Shown one piece after another: positions 45,301-55,500 of a DNA stretch of 64,000 nucleotides; position 1 is the stretch's first letter, and the number at the start of each line of letters is the position of its first letter. A program made the translations under genes and the position numbers. The notes below the pieces were generated by a model that saw only the letters and a list, made by a program, of their open reading frames with translations, was not told where the DNA came from and did no database searches. The stretch covers positions 141,535,442 to 141,599,441 of the forward strand of contig OW804096.1 in assembly GCA_942159475.1 (NCBI GenBank), in the 5' to 3' direction. The stretch comes from Sthenelais limicola (Eukaryota; Annelida; Polychaeta; Phyllodocida; Sigalionidae).

Positions 45301-46889
45301 CAAAAGTTAAAACAACGAAAGTTCAGAAGAAATCTCAGGGAACATCTCGGTCTCATGCTCAACCCAAGAGGGTGGAAAAGAAAAGAAAAGCTTTGGCTGC
45401 GGTAGTTCCGAAGATTGATAGAGAATTCTTTGGGGACTTGAAGGAGAAGTTGGGAATGCCCTTTTCAAAGGATGAATTCATAGAATCCCAAAAGATGGAT
45501 GAGTTTTGTTCTGAGATGATGGACTATGTGGTTTCGGGAATAATTCCTAAGGAATCGGCTAAGGCTAGGCAGGTCTTGATGACTCATGATCAATTCTTTG
45601 TAAATACAGGTATTCTATGTAGGTTGCCAAATGGCACTAAAATGAAAGATGCTGCGAGACAGTATCAAGTAGTGTTGCCAGCTATTTGGATTCAGCCTGT
45701 GCTGGAGCTATTGCATGATAGACCCATGGCAGGTCATTTGGGTTCTGTTAAACTTCTGGGGATAATAAGACAGAGGTTTTATTGGCCATTGATGACAAGA
45801 GATGTGGTAGATTATGTTGCTACATGTGATCAGTGTCTCAGGAGTAAGAAATCAAAACACCCATACAAGCTTCCTATGGCATTGAGAGACCCAGCACCCT
45901 CGCCCATGTCTTGTATAGTGATAGATACAATTGGACCAATGGCGACGACTGCGTCAGGTGAACGTTATATTCATGTCTGTGTGGATTTCTATAGCCGTTA
46001 CTGTATTGCGTGGGCTACCCATGCAATCGATTCGACTACCTTGAAGCAAGAGTTCTTTAGGAATGTCTTGTGTGTGGTAGGAATACCATCGAAATTATTT
46101 AGTGACAATGGTTCAAGTTTTTCATCGGGCGTGTTTAAGACTTTTTGCCGCGCGTTCGGAATACAGCAAGTGTTCGGTAGCTCGTATCACCCAGAAAGCC
46201 AGGGGCTTGTGGAACGGGTGAACCAATCCATTGTGCAATCGATTAAAACCTACGTCCAAAAACACCAAAAGGACTGGAATATTTATTTACCCGCAGTGGT
46301 ATTTGCGTTGAATATCTCAGATGCCAACAGTCTTGGTCATAGCCCTTATCTATTAATATTCGGGAAAAATGCAGTCACGCCGCCAGAGGCAGCCATTTTA
46401 AATGTGGATGAAGAAATTCGTCCAGTGACAGCTCATCTTTTAGATATAGTAAATACACAATCTCAAGCAGCAGTACAGGCAGCCAGAAATCTGGAAGCTG
46501 CTCAGAAAAAGATGAAGAATAGGCATGACAAGGGGGCAAGAGATCATGACCTTAGGTTAGGAGATATTGTATACATAAAGATCAATACATTGATTCAAAA
46601 ACATACCAGTAAGAAGCTGCAGAATTCCAGGAGTGGCCCATATCTGATTCTGGAAATCCCAACCAGACATACAGTCAGGGTAAAGAATCTCAGCACTGGA
46701 AAAGTATTGAGAAAAAGTATAAATATAACTCAAGTAACAAAACTCACAGCTGACAATAACAATAGATTCATGAAACGCCTGGTAGAGAAGTTTCCTATGA
46801 TAAAGGAAAGTAGGTCAGGCAAAACTGGAAAAGTTGATCCAGGTGATAAAGTTATGCTGAAGCCAAAAGCAATAAGTACTAAAAAGTAG
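42336..46889 (+). CDS. pol: Pol polyprotein: protease, RT, RNase H, integrase (about 1517 aa)
   Basis: Copies the RNA genome and integrates it. Order and rough positions from the ATG: aspartic protease with FLVDTGAT near 90-97; reverse transcriptase about 400-620 with YRIVADFRSLN near 455, FSKVDAQSGFHQI, MPMGLKTSPKAF and catalytic YVDD at 558-561; RNase H from FVVATDASSTALGAV near 703, with TTDRELLGIKFAL and ILTDHAALV; a Lys-rich linker about 965-1022; integrase zinc finger with HDRPMAGH and CDQC near 1127-1168; catalytic core D in IDTIGP near 1197, D in SDNGSSF near 1258 and E in LVERVNQS near 1293, with exactly 35 residues between the last two; then a GPY/F module (SRSGPYLIL) near 1433. No chromodomain or dUTPase is seen. 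All catalytic residues are present. The true N terminus depends on frameshifting or on ATG 42336. Confidence 0.95.
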   Translation: MMGTTKDIERQVHEGKREEIGKISRLNKNGEIIPIEDSVDPAEGFYNIESDSYDLVTLFQESEKGVDRIKMAVKNGFVRATIGGFTDIPFLVDTGATCTCVSEVVYKGIVAQMGNLPIRKFRKKIFLADNSSRQVHFKVQLVLTMYGRKFRHWFDVLPGLSCPLIMGVDFMRKYRTQINFNLDRHHTYVIRSDRNFKIPPNSEFEFTNSVVAPWDISDTVGVTENVKRKTPVPYLVKRALVKPNTMGNRIRMCVYNSSKGWYSVKKGSILGIYEMADEKDFSPLNDEATVNENSQGESVNMIDSGNNRNVSKCTDNSGTCPDTITDKGDRVDIVTGESSEGGYFEYKKYQMGLNLDPVQREQLLHLLMKQDDVFVGKDQKIGRAKGYEHRIDLKKDYEPKAMHPYRLNPRMKEVMRKLLKEQVDQDVIEKTDEIVEFASPAFLVQKPSDPGAPKAYRIVADFRSLNSMIKDQARTFPSAEETIEAVGELEGKYFSKVDAQSGFHQIAIRKKDRLTTAISTCDGIYVYKCMPMGLKTSPKAFHAVIENVLTAVPSALPYVDDILIASKTWKEHLKHLRQVFEAFRRVNIRFKREKCYFGLDAVPFLGFKITSRGLQPNQDKVEAIESYPVPKTAKQVRAFNGLANYYRAFIPDFSHIMIPLYKLTKKDVKFEWTKECQVAFDKIRKTICTEVLLHYPNYKNPFVVATDASSTALGAVISQKDSEGNLRPVAFAGRSLLSAETRYSTTDRELLGIKFALRKFRHYLLGNKCTILTDHAALVALNSKRDLSGRMYRSLEEMMEYDYNIQHVKGKLNLVPDALSRRDYPISIKQQELELAAPKKKGVTFNPIDMVKPFHQEECCENHPITKIRKRSILKGWKAGVPFPQGNDGLVRSMLVEHQTETVIPFVEEHAEEQGVMHHLAQMTVTESVCDERVAVLEPVFQQFGKPAGKKNAFYTVKVVQTRDSTKQKTKDSEKLRQNRQKATKVKKPKVKTTKVQKKSQGTSRSHAQPKRVEKKRKALAAVVPKIDREFFGDLKEKLGMPFSKDEFIESQKMDEFCSEMMDYVVSGIIPKESAKARQVLMTHDQFFVNTGILCRLPNGTKMKDAARQYQVVLPAIWIQPVLELLHDRPMAGHLGSVKLLGIIRQRFYWPLMTRDVVDYVATCDQCLRSKKSKHPYKLPMALRDPAPSPMSCIVIDTIGPMATTASGERYIHVCVDFYSRYCIAWATHAIDSTTLKQEFFRNVLCVVGIPSKLFSDNGSSFSSGVFKTFCRAFGIQQVFGSSYHPESQGLVERVNQSIVQSIKTYVQKHQKDWNIYLPAVVFALNISDANSLGHSPYLLIFGKNAVTPPEAAILNVDEEIRPVTAHLLDIVNTQSQAAVQAARNLEAAQKKMKNRHDKGARDHDLRLGDIVYIKINTLIQKHTSKKLQNSRSGPYLILEIPTRHTVRVKNLSTGKVLRKSINITQVTKLTADNNNRFMKRLVEKFPMIKESRSGKTGKVDPGDKVMLKPKAISTKK

Positions 46890-48490
46890 TCAGCAAGAAT
46901 TCAAGTGTGCCAGCCTTATTGAATAGACACTAACAAAGGTGATATGACCAGAAGGTAGGGTAAGGAGTGGCTGGTACACAAATAAGAGACTGTAACATTA
47001 GAGGTTAAGTTGTATTATAATAAGGACAGAACTATACATTTTTCCAGGTAACATCAGGACTGGAGGTGACAATCATATGTATAATAAACAGATAGTAATG
47101 GTGTAGCTCAAGCTACATTGTTCAAATCACCATTAAATCAACCTATATAGCCAGCAGGAGTGCGAAAGAATGTCACCAGTTTAGTGGTAAACACCACCGG
47201 AAATATGGCACTCTGAGCTCATGTCACATGAATAATCCATTGATAAATAAAGAGGGGAGGTGCACTCCGACACAACGAGTGACCCTATAGTTGAATAAAT
47301 ACCTGAATTGAGAACACAGATGTCAGGATGTAATGGGAAGGAAATATTTAAGGTTTCCTGGCAATAACAGATTGGGAGAAACTGCAATAACTTGTCTAAG
47401 CCTGCCATTTTGGTATGCGGAGTATCGGCAAATATCTGGAGATGAAAAAGTTTGAGCATGACCAGCCAAACTCTGCAGATGGCGCCACCGCATGTAACCA
47501 CATAAAAATGTGGAAGGTGTGGCGTGAATCATACGCAGAGGGAAAACACAGTGCAGCGGGACCCAGATATTGGTAAAGTAAAGAATGAACGAATATTTAT
47601 GATGTGGGTTGTCACGCATTTCCATAACCAATTAGAAATTAAAAATTGAAAAAGTTTTTGCCTTCTAAGTAGGGATTTTTATACAACCACTAAGGTTTGG
47701 CCTACACCTGAGAGTCGAAACAGGTCACGTTAATAGGGCGACGGTAAAAGTCCCTATAAAAAGTAATTATCAGTGTTGCTGTGATGTATGAAATTGTGGG
47801 ATTATAAGCTGGAGTTGATTAACCCGTTTTTGGTACCCTCAAAAGGCAAAGCTGCTTAATTCTACCTGCGTAATTTGGAAGACTGGTATCCAGTGGAATA
47901 TCTTGAAAGGGATAGTATTGATTGATAACCATTTGATTTGCAATATCATTGATTTGCAGAAATTAAATTGGTTTGGCTCCCTCTCAATGGTATGACGAAT
48001 GTCTGGGTGGATAATGTTTTGATCCTGTGATTAACGCTAGGTTGCAGCCTGTGCGCTAGGTGCAACCTGCTTCAAGTAAGCAGGTGGCTCCCCCCATCCA
48101 TTGGTGCGAATACCAACATTCCAGACAAGAGGTGTGTTTAACTGAGCGGCAGCACTTGCCTTCATTAGATCCACGCGGGCTCGAGAGAGATCAGGACAGA
48201 GCTGAGATCAGTTTCTAAGAATGATCAAAACACTTTGGTGAGTTTTTCCCTTTCGAATTACATTATAGCACACTGATATTACAGCCAATGGAACCATGAG
48301 AGCCCAACATGTAAAAATAGGGAATTACACACGGATTTACCACTTGGATTTTGGAAAAGTGATGCGCTGGAATCCTCCGAGGATCCAGCGTGGTTTTGGA
48401 AATTGTGGCTGACTTGTATTTTAGTTCATTCAATTTGCTGACTTGGGGCAGGATGTAATAGTGTTTCCTATTTTTCTTTATTTCCACAGG
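46890..48490 (+). other. pol-env spacer, likely intronic in env mRNA
   Basis: 1.6 kb without a convincing ORF on the coding strand. Antisense ORFs of about 105 codons at 47181-47631 have no motif. The distal end supplies the polypyrimidine tract of the env acceptor. Confidence 0.6.
48462..48490 (+). promoter_or_regulatory. env 3' splice acceptor
   Basis: A T/C tract ends in TTTCCACAG|G, and the env ATG begins on the next base. The exon would start at 48490. This is the placement expected for a spliced envelope mRNA. Confidence 0.72.
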
Positions 48491-51007
48491 ATGTTTCTGT
48501 TCGCCCTATTCACTATAGCGGCGGCAGAACAGGCCATATTTAGGCAGAATTATGGAGTGGTTTTCTTCAGGGAATCAGTTAAAATTGCCTCGAGGGTTGG
48601 GGATCACGCCATTAGGCTCTACGTGCCTTATGGAATTTCCCCGCCTGAAGTCCCAGACACAACATTCAACGGGACAGACGATGTCAGCTTTGACATCGAC
48701 CACCTGTGCAGGACAACCATGGCTCTTTTTAATACCAGCACTCAAATGCATGATCAAATCCAAAGTTTAATCCAGGGATTTAAAAAGGATAACGTTTCTA
48801 GTAGATCAAAAAGAAACAGGGGTTTTCAGCCAGCTGGAAATTTCCTGAACTTAGCAATAGGAACGGCCACACAGCCACAGATCGATTCGTTGAACCACAA
48901 TCAGATTGCCATTATAAAAGGGATACAGGAAACAACTATTAATAACGAAAATAGGGATAGTATTATAAATGATTTGGTAGGGAATAGCAATGTTTTTATT
49001 GCATTTACAGACAAATACGTTAGACAGGTTAGGACGACGTTTGGGAATTTCTCTACTGATGTAAATAGTTACGCTAGGTCCCATGCAAACTCAACTGAGG
49101 AATTTCGGAATTATACACGCAATGTGTTTTCAGGACAAGAGACAATACTTAAGGCAATTTCAGGTATATTGTCGCAACTAAATTATCTGCAAGTTGCAAA
49201 TCGCATCTTGGGGGATTTAAATGATATTCAGTCTGGAAAAATTCCGTCGTCAGTGGCCGCATGGGCCGACATAAAAGGTGCTGTGTCTGTTCTGACGCAC
49301 AAAATTAGAGAGAGTGCGCCTGACGCTTTACCGCTAGGTACATGGCGGGACTGGTGCAGCATTATAGATACAAAACGAAGATCTGATTCAATAGTTTTAA
49401 CGTTGAAGATCTGGATGGCTTATGATTCGGAACGTTTTGATGTATATAAACCTGTGGTATTTCCAATTCCAATGCATGTGCATGAAGGGGATCCCACTGG
49501 TTACACAAAATTGGGGGAAATTGGCCATGCTGTTGCGATCTCTGATAAAGATGGGGCATACAGTATTTTGTCTGAGGCTCAGCTTGCAAATTGTGAGTTA
49601 TTCACTACGGAATTGGTATGTGATCAGAGCATAATCAGATTTCCTTCTAATCACTCAACCTGCATGCATGATATTTTCACTGATAATACACCTCAGGTTA
49701 GAGATTCTTGCATTTTTCATTCTTTTGTTGAAGGGAAAACACCTCAATTACATTTGGACCTGTCTGGGGATCGCCACATAATAATCAATTCTGGTTTACA
49801 AGCAAAATTAAGGTGCAGGGGTAGAACAGAGCAGAACATTACTCTGTCGATTTTTACAATTATAAATATTCCTTGTGGATGTGTTCTCGAAATGGAGGAA
49901 GCTACTATCGATTCTGATAGAGTTTTCTGTCTAGAAAAGAATCTACAGGTAGACGTTAAATCAGGATTTAATCTGCCTCTGGCAATGGCTTTTCAGATAA
50001 ATATTCAGGAATTTCGGGGGAGTACTGTAACTGATAGTTTAATAAAATTGCATCTCCCGAGTGCAAAGGAATTACAGAAAGCAATTTCTAATGTGCCTAA
50101 GGAGATAATTCAAAGGGGCATTAGGACGCAGCATTTGGTTCAGAAATTAATTAAAAGTGATAAAGAAATGGCGTCCCTATGGGACAAAATTCAGGTGGGT
50201 TTGGTTGACGTGGTTTCTCATCCCTCTGTGCCTTATTTGTCATTTTTCTTATCCATACTTGCATGCATTCTTTCTCTTTACCTTTGCTACAGAGTGCACA
50301 AACTAGCCATGGTGATTAAATGGATAGGCCAGGTGCGAGCCATGAATGTAACAGAGCTCGGCGCTAAGCATATAGAGCTGGAGAGCAACATGGACGGAAA
50401 GACCACCCAGGTGACGCCACAGCAGGTGGTGTATGAGACAGTCAATGTCTCAGCACCAGGCCCAAGCTGGCTTGAAATAGTGATATATGTAGCCGTGGCT
50501 GTATATATTTTGAGGCTGCTTTTCTTGTGCATCAAACGGCGCAACGTTTGTGTCAAGGCAAGGTGTCTGCCCACACCCACCCTGACAGAGGTGGAGACAT
50601 CAAACCAGCTAGTCCTAAGGCTGATATCGGAGGACCTGGTTTTTGATTTCAAGTTGGGAAACCTAGGATATGGTATTAATACACTTAGTGCCTTCTCCAT
50701 ACCAACAATCGTCCACGCAGAGCTCGTCAGCGCATCTTGTTGCAGCTATGAGCTAAGGGTTAGGTGGACCGACAGGTTTCGTTTTAAGAGCGGGCTAGTG
50801 GATAAAGATATCCGGTTGCCAGCAACCCTGCCAGTACAGGGAAGGGACGCCACACGCCTACAGGAGGCACTGGAGTCGCCAGACACTAATGTGGCGATTA
50901 TCGTGCTGCCACCTAGGGGAGACCCTAAACAGATCCCATGGCATGTGGGTTATGACGGCCGCCTACTAGCTAGACCAGACCAGCCACCAATGAACTTTGC
51001 TGGGTAG
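48491..51007 (+). CDS. env: Envelope fusion glycoprotein, F-like (838 aa)
   Basis: A predicted class I fusion protein at the virion and cell surface. The start is ATG 48491, just after the splice acceptor; the frame upstream opens only with TTG. It has a short signal peptide (MFLFALFTIAAAEQA), a small N-terminal subunit of about 95 aa with one Cys, then a furin-type RSKR at 105-108 followed by a Gly/Phe/Leu-rich fusion-peptide-like segment (about 109-130) with the F-type spacing GNFLNLAIGTAT. Heptad-like regions follow at about 135-210 and about 530-575. Several N-glycosylation sequons lie in the ectodomain, and a membrane anchor at about 579-602. Unusually, a second hydrophobic segment lies at about 660-682, then about 155 residues of unrecognised sequence. 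This matches the baculovirus F/errantivirus Env plan by architecture; the overall identity was not measured. Confidence 0.82.
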   Translation: MFLFALFTIAAAEQAIFRQNYGVVFFRESVKIASRVGDHAIRLYVPYGISPPEVPDTTFNGTDDVSFDIDHLCRTTMALFNTSTQMHDQIQSLIQGFKKDNVSSRSKRNRGFQPAGNFLNLAIGTATQPQIDSLNHNQIAIIKGIQETTINNENRDSIINDLVGNSNVFIAFTDKYVRQVRTTFGNFSTDVNSYARSHANSTEEFRNYTRNVFSGQETILKAISGILSQLNYLQVANRILGDLNDIQSGKIPSSVAAWADIKGAVSVLTHKIRESAPDALPLGTWRDWCSIIDTKRRSDSIVLTLKIWMAYDSERFDVYKPVVFPIPMHVHEGDPTGYTKLGEIGHAVAISDKDGAYSILSEAQLANCELFTTELVCDQSIIRFPSNHSTCMHDIFTDNTPQVRDSCIFHSFVEGKTPQLHLDLSGDRHIIINSGLQAKLRCRGRTEQNITLSIFTIINIPCGCVLEMEEATIDSDRVFCLEKNLQVDVKSGFNLPLAMAFQINIQEFRGSTVTDSLIKLHLPSAKELQKAISNVPKEIIQRGIRTQHLVQKLIKSDKEMASLWDKIQVGLVDVVSHPSVPYLSFFLSILACILSLYLCYRVHKLAMVIKWIGQVRAMNVTELGAKHIELESNMDGKTTQVTPQQVVYETVNVSAPGPSWLEIVIYVAVAVYILRLLFLCIKRRNVCVKARCLPTPTLTEVETSNQLVLRLISEDLVFDFKLGNLGYGINTLSAFSIPTIVHAELVSASCCSYELRVRWTDRFRFKSGLVDKDIRLPATLPVQGRDATRLQEALESPDTNVAIIVLPPRGDPKQIPWHVGYDGRLLARPDQPPMNFAG

Positions 51008-52267
51008 GTTTTGTTTACTATATCATTGCGTCAGGATTATCCAAGGTAATATCAGTGTCTTTTCTATCTCGAGATATGACAAACAGAGTCTAAGGGTTAT
51101 TTTGGAGTTAAAAGTCCCTTCACAAAAGCCAGGGGAAGGACCAAATCCCGTAGTATAGGATTTAATAAGGTGAATATAGATATAGGAAGGAGTGACTGTC
51201 ACGAGTCATTCCAAGCTGTCACTGGGATGTTAGAATGTAAACAAAAGCATGTGCACGTTGATCTCTTGTGTTACGGTAGGGGGAATTCAGTGAGCTTTAG
51301 TTATGGTACAATATATATTACACGCCAAACAACTACGCCATTTGTTAGATATTGATGTTTGAGTTGTGCGCTGAATTTTCTGTTTTATTTATATATTATA
51401 TATTAGGGAAAACGGAGCTTTCGGCATGGCAAGCTGTTCCACATCCATGCTGTGAGGACAAGAAAAGAGATGCGACAACATGTTGTACAGATAGAGTATT
51501 TAGGGTTACAGGTTATGTATACATTTGCAGGTTAATTTAAAGGTGACGCCGGACGTGTCTGTCATTTCTTTTATGTGATAAATAATGGACGCCAAAACGG
51601 ACATTGGTGGTGGCGTTTAAAGTTATAATTACACAACCTCACCATACGGACATTAGATATCGGGAGGTTAAGGCACATTGTTTCAAGGACATTATTTGCG
51701 GGAATGTTGCCAGTGTTTTTGTACTTTTAAAACTATACTGATGCAGGTCACAAGTTTAGAAACATTTTCCAAAAAAAAAAAAAAAAAGGTAAGAATAGAG
51801 GTACTGCGTCAGAAGTTTAAGTGACACGTTTGGATAACGGTATTTTTGAGTTATTTTAATAACCTGGTTTTATATATTTTGTATTACATACCTTGATCTC
51901 TATGTCTCATAGATCGTATATTTTTCCATGTGTTTATTTACATTGCATAGTTTACTATTGTGAGGTGTAGGACATATATGTTTACATTGGAATTCATGTA
52001 TACTTCATATTTTTTTTTTAATTTTGATTTTGTGTTAGTTATTACCAAGCGTTGGACGCAGACGCATTGTGTCTTAAGTTAGTGGTGATATTATATATTA
52101 TAGAGCGTCAGTGCCTCGGTTTTTGACGTCAGACATACTTCAGGGCTTAAGAAATAGAAAGTTTTTTCAGAGTTCTGGTTGTTTTAAATTTTTTTTTTAG
52201 ACTTTGAGGATTGGAAATTGGTATTTTTCTGTTCTGGAAGTGGGAGTCGAAATTTGAAATTTCCAGG
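51008..52267 (+). other. Retroelement region between env and the 3' ORF
   Basis: Mostly non-coding. Two small frames exist (51228-51355 and 51355-51540, the latter 61 codons with a CC..C-type cluster) but neither has a splice signal or motif to support it. An A-run lies at 51772-51787. Confidence 0.45.
52178..52267 (+). promoter_or_regulatory. Splice acceptors for the 3' accessory ORF
   Basis: Two candidates: a T-run ending in TTTTTTTTAG at 52200, and AATTTCCAG|GATG at 52265. No ATG lies between them, so both would make 52268 the first ATG. The second repeats the CAG|GATGT arrangement of env. Confidence 0.55.
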
Positions 52268-52582
52268 ATGTGTACTCCTGATTACAGGAAAGAGGCACAG
52301 GAGGAAATAGTGGAGCAGCCAGTCGAGCTCATAGAGCATGATTTGCCTCCATTGGACCCCCTGCCTGAACCTGAAGATTGGGACGCTGAGTTAGAGGTAC
52401 GAGACAATTTGGCATTGGAAATGAAAAAGGAACTTTGTAATCGAGCATCACATGAGTTATCGGAAAAGGAAGTCCAGGATTTAAAATGGGCTAATAAGGT
52501 ACTTAACCCAACAAACTCTACGGTACAAAATGTCACATCAGAACAACTACAGGCAATGTCCTACCACTGGGACAGAATTTAA
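52268..52582 (+). CDS. Small acidic accessory ORF (104 aa), unknown function
   Basis: I do not recognise this protein. It begins MCTPDYRKEAQEEIVEQP and has a proline-acid segment (LPPLDPLPEPEDWD, about residues 26-39). The second half is helical-looking and charged (EMKKELCNRASHELSEKEV). By my count about 23% of residues are Asp or Glu. There is no signal peptide, membrane segment or zinc motif. Coding status rests on an ATG beside a 3' splice site, an uninterrupted frame in stop-rich surroundings, and a position downstream of env where complex retroviruses keep accessory genes. It could also be a captured host exon or a chance frame. Confidence 0.5.
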   Translation: MCTPDYRKEAQEEIVEQPVELIEHDLPPLDPLPEPEDWDAELEVRDNLALEMKKELCNRASHELSEKEVQDLKWANKVLNPTNSTVQNVTSEQLQAMSYHWDRI

Positions 52583-55500
52583 AATGGGTCTTGACAGTGG
52601 TTGAGATTGGAGGTTTTCTGGACGTCAAAAGTGGGGGCATTTTAGGTTATTTAGACAAGTGTATGTTAGTTTGTATATGTAGGGTACAAAAGCTTTAAAT
52701 TCTGGTATGATATATAATCTGGTCAGTCCTGAATGGACTATATGTTATGTTGGATGTATATGTTCGGTTATAGAAGGACGTTGGTCCGGTGCATAAATAT
52801 GTGTTTGTTCGGGAGAACAATATTTGATATCAATATGGGGATATTTATGTATTTATACACTCAGTATGTAACGAGTTGGGTTCTGTGAGGAACTGCAGGT
52901 TTCAGAAATTCATATACCTCGTATTATGAAAATTTGTGTGCTATCTTATTCGCCATGTATAGGCCTTATTTTTATGTCATTTCAGACGTTGATTTGGGAC
53001 GTTTTTTTTGATACGTATTTTTATACAGGACGTTAGTTCAATTGGAAGTAATAGAGTTTTTACGCACAAAATTAAGGCATGTTTTAGAAGTTTTACAAAC
53101 AAGTGTTACATCATTTTAGATCGAAATTATGTGATTAACGCCATTTACGTTTTTGACACTCTTTTGGGGGGGTGTCCATGCGGATATTTTGGCGGAGATT
53201 TCGTATATTTTAGACATGAGTTAAGGTTATTTTCAAAATGAATATTTTATACATGAATTTTTGCGAGTTTCAAGGTGGATTTTGGGGCGTGCTCAAGACA
53301 GCCATTTTTGGGGCAGAAATTTATGTAGGACACAGATCTATGTGATTTTCAAGATGCCTGATTTTGGATGCAGATTTAGGAAATGTACTTTTGAGCATAA
53401 ATTTTTGATTGTTTTTAGTTTTTCATACTTTTGGGTAGAACGTATGTGATAGAGAAATTTTGTTATTTGAAAATCGGCAGTTTTGCTATGTTTTCAGTTT
53501 TTAAAGGTTTTCCTCTGGAGATGAAAAATTCTGGATAGAGCCATCGTCCGGCTGAGATACAGTTTTACTCTGAAGTTCATTAGAAATTGAAGACAGGATA
53601 CCAGGAAACTGGTACGAATATAATTATCACAGGTATTGAGAGTACTTTATCAGGTGATTTGGTGCAAATGGAAATTTGTGAGTCGCCGTAGCGGCAGGGG
53701 AAGCTAAGACATACATGCATACAGTTGTGTTAGGTATTTGTCGAGTTCTCCTCCTCCCTACTGCCACTCCTTCCGGAAATCCGGTCTACTAATCTTATAC
53801 ACGTGGATATTTTCATGTCTGAAAGAAATCCTAACTTTGTAGTTTGTTTTTGGACAGAAATCGAAATTTCCTGGAATATGGTGAAATGCAGTGAAAGCTA
53901 GCGGAGGTGCGTACAGAATGGTCTACTTACGGCTATTGTGTCCGGATGTACTTAGTAAAAAGATACATCTCCACAGGTCTCCATGCTTCACTGTTTAATT
54001 CCTTTGAGTGCAAGTAGCCCATTAGTACATCCGGTATTTTGCATAGATACAAAATTTTCAAAGTTTACACTCCAGGTTAACATGGAGTTTTCCTTAAAGT
54101 TGATTCCAGGTTAACATGGAATTCCATTTTGGCACACTCACACAAATTTGAGAGAATATCAAAATTCCTCAAAATTAGGATCGATTCTCTGAATAAATTC
54201 CTTTGAGAACGATCCTGTAATACACAACGTGAATAATTCCTATGAAATTTCAGAAGTCACAAATAGATGAGTGGACAGGTTAAAGTGCTGCTCAGTGGAC
54301 TTGGAATTTCTTGAAGTTGGAGAGAAGTGGTCGGCAGGTACCGATACCAATCACCATTAATCAATTCCAGTGATGTGTCCAATCGTTGAAACCAATTTCA
54401 AAAGGTAGAGGTAAACTCAGATGGGAAGTCCGGTGAGACTGGAAGTCCATTGAAATAGATGTGAAGTCCTGAGTGAAACTCGGAGAGAAGTTGATGAATA
54501 TATTCAGGTTGGTATCCAGGCAAAGGCCCAGGATCCAGTGTAGATCAGGGGTAAAAACGGCAGTAGGTCTGTCAGGCACGAGGTCCGGAGCTGTACTGGC
54601 CTCACAGGCAACAGCCAGAGCTATTTATACCTAAACCCCTAGCCTGGAACCATGAAATCGGTGCAGGTGATCTAAATTCTAAATTAAGCTTTAAATCCGT
54701 TCCAAAATCAGTAATGATTTAGAGTTTTATCATAAAGAAGGTCTGGTGACGACCATTTTGTCAGAAAAAGTCTAAATTTTGAGCAATAAGCTGTTTAAAG
54801 TTAAAACGTAGTAGGGTCATGTGACCAGGTTATTTTTAGATTGGCATAAATTTGCATACGATTGATGGCTAATGAGGTGGGATTAGAAACTTCACTTCTT
54901 TGTTGCCGGGCACCAACTTCCAGCGATGAAACTGTCGTTTTTCTCTTGAAATAAGCATTATCAGGGATTAAGATATCACCCTAGGTTATGTTTTAAAGGT
55001 AATTTAGGATTGTACCAATTCAAAATTGTCATTTCTAGCCAAATCCCGCATCATTTTGCTCTAATATAGAGTTGAATGGGTGACATCGTCGGACATTTCC
55101 AAGATGGCGGATGTGGCGAAATTCGTCGAGTATGGAGATCGCCGCATCGAACAGCTCTTGAATCTTGGCGATTTTAAAAATTCTTTCAGTGGATATGTCA
55201 TCTAGGGATGTAGTTACGTCATATAGACGAAAAGATTTTAAAATTATTTCAATATTTACTGATTTTAGACCCGTCATAAGGATGCCAATGCTATTCTTAT
55301 GGCGATCGAGATTTTGGAATTTTCACGATTTTTGATGAAATATTTTTCGGTTTTACAGACGAATGGGGGTCATATAACTTCCAAAATGGCTTTCTTAAGT
55401 TGGACAAAGGTTGTATTTAAATAGACTATTTGGAAATATTATTTAATATTTTGATTTTAACGGGATTTGAGCGATTTTAAAATTGAAATTTGATCGGAAA

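Noticed and set aside
46600..46889. Chromodomain at the integrase C terminus
   Set aside because: A GPY/F-type module is visible but nothing chromodomain-like follows before the stop.
48443..48490. Env start at 48443
   Set aside because: The codon is TTG and the segment is the polypyrimidine tract of a splice acceptor; ATG 48491 begins a signal peptide.
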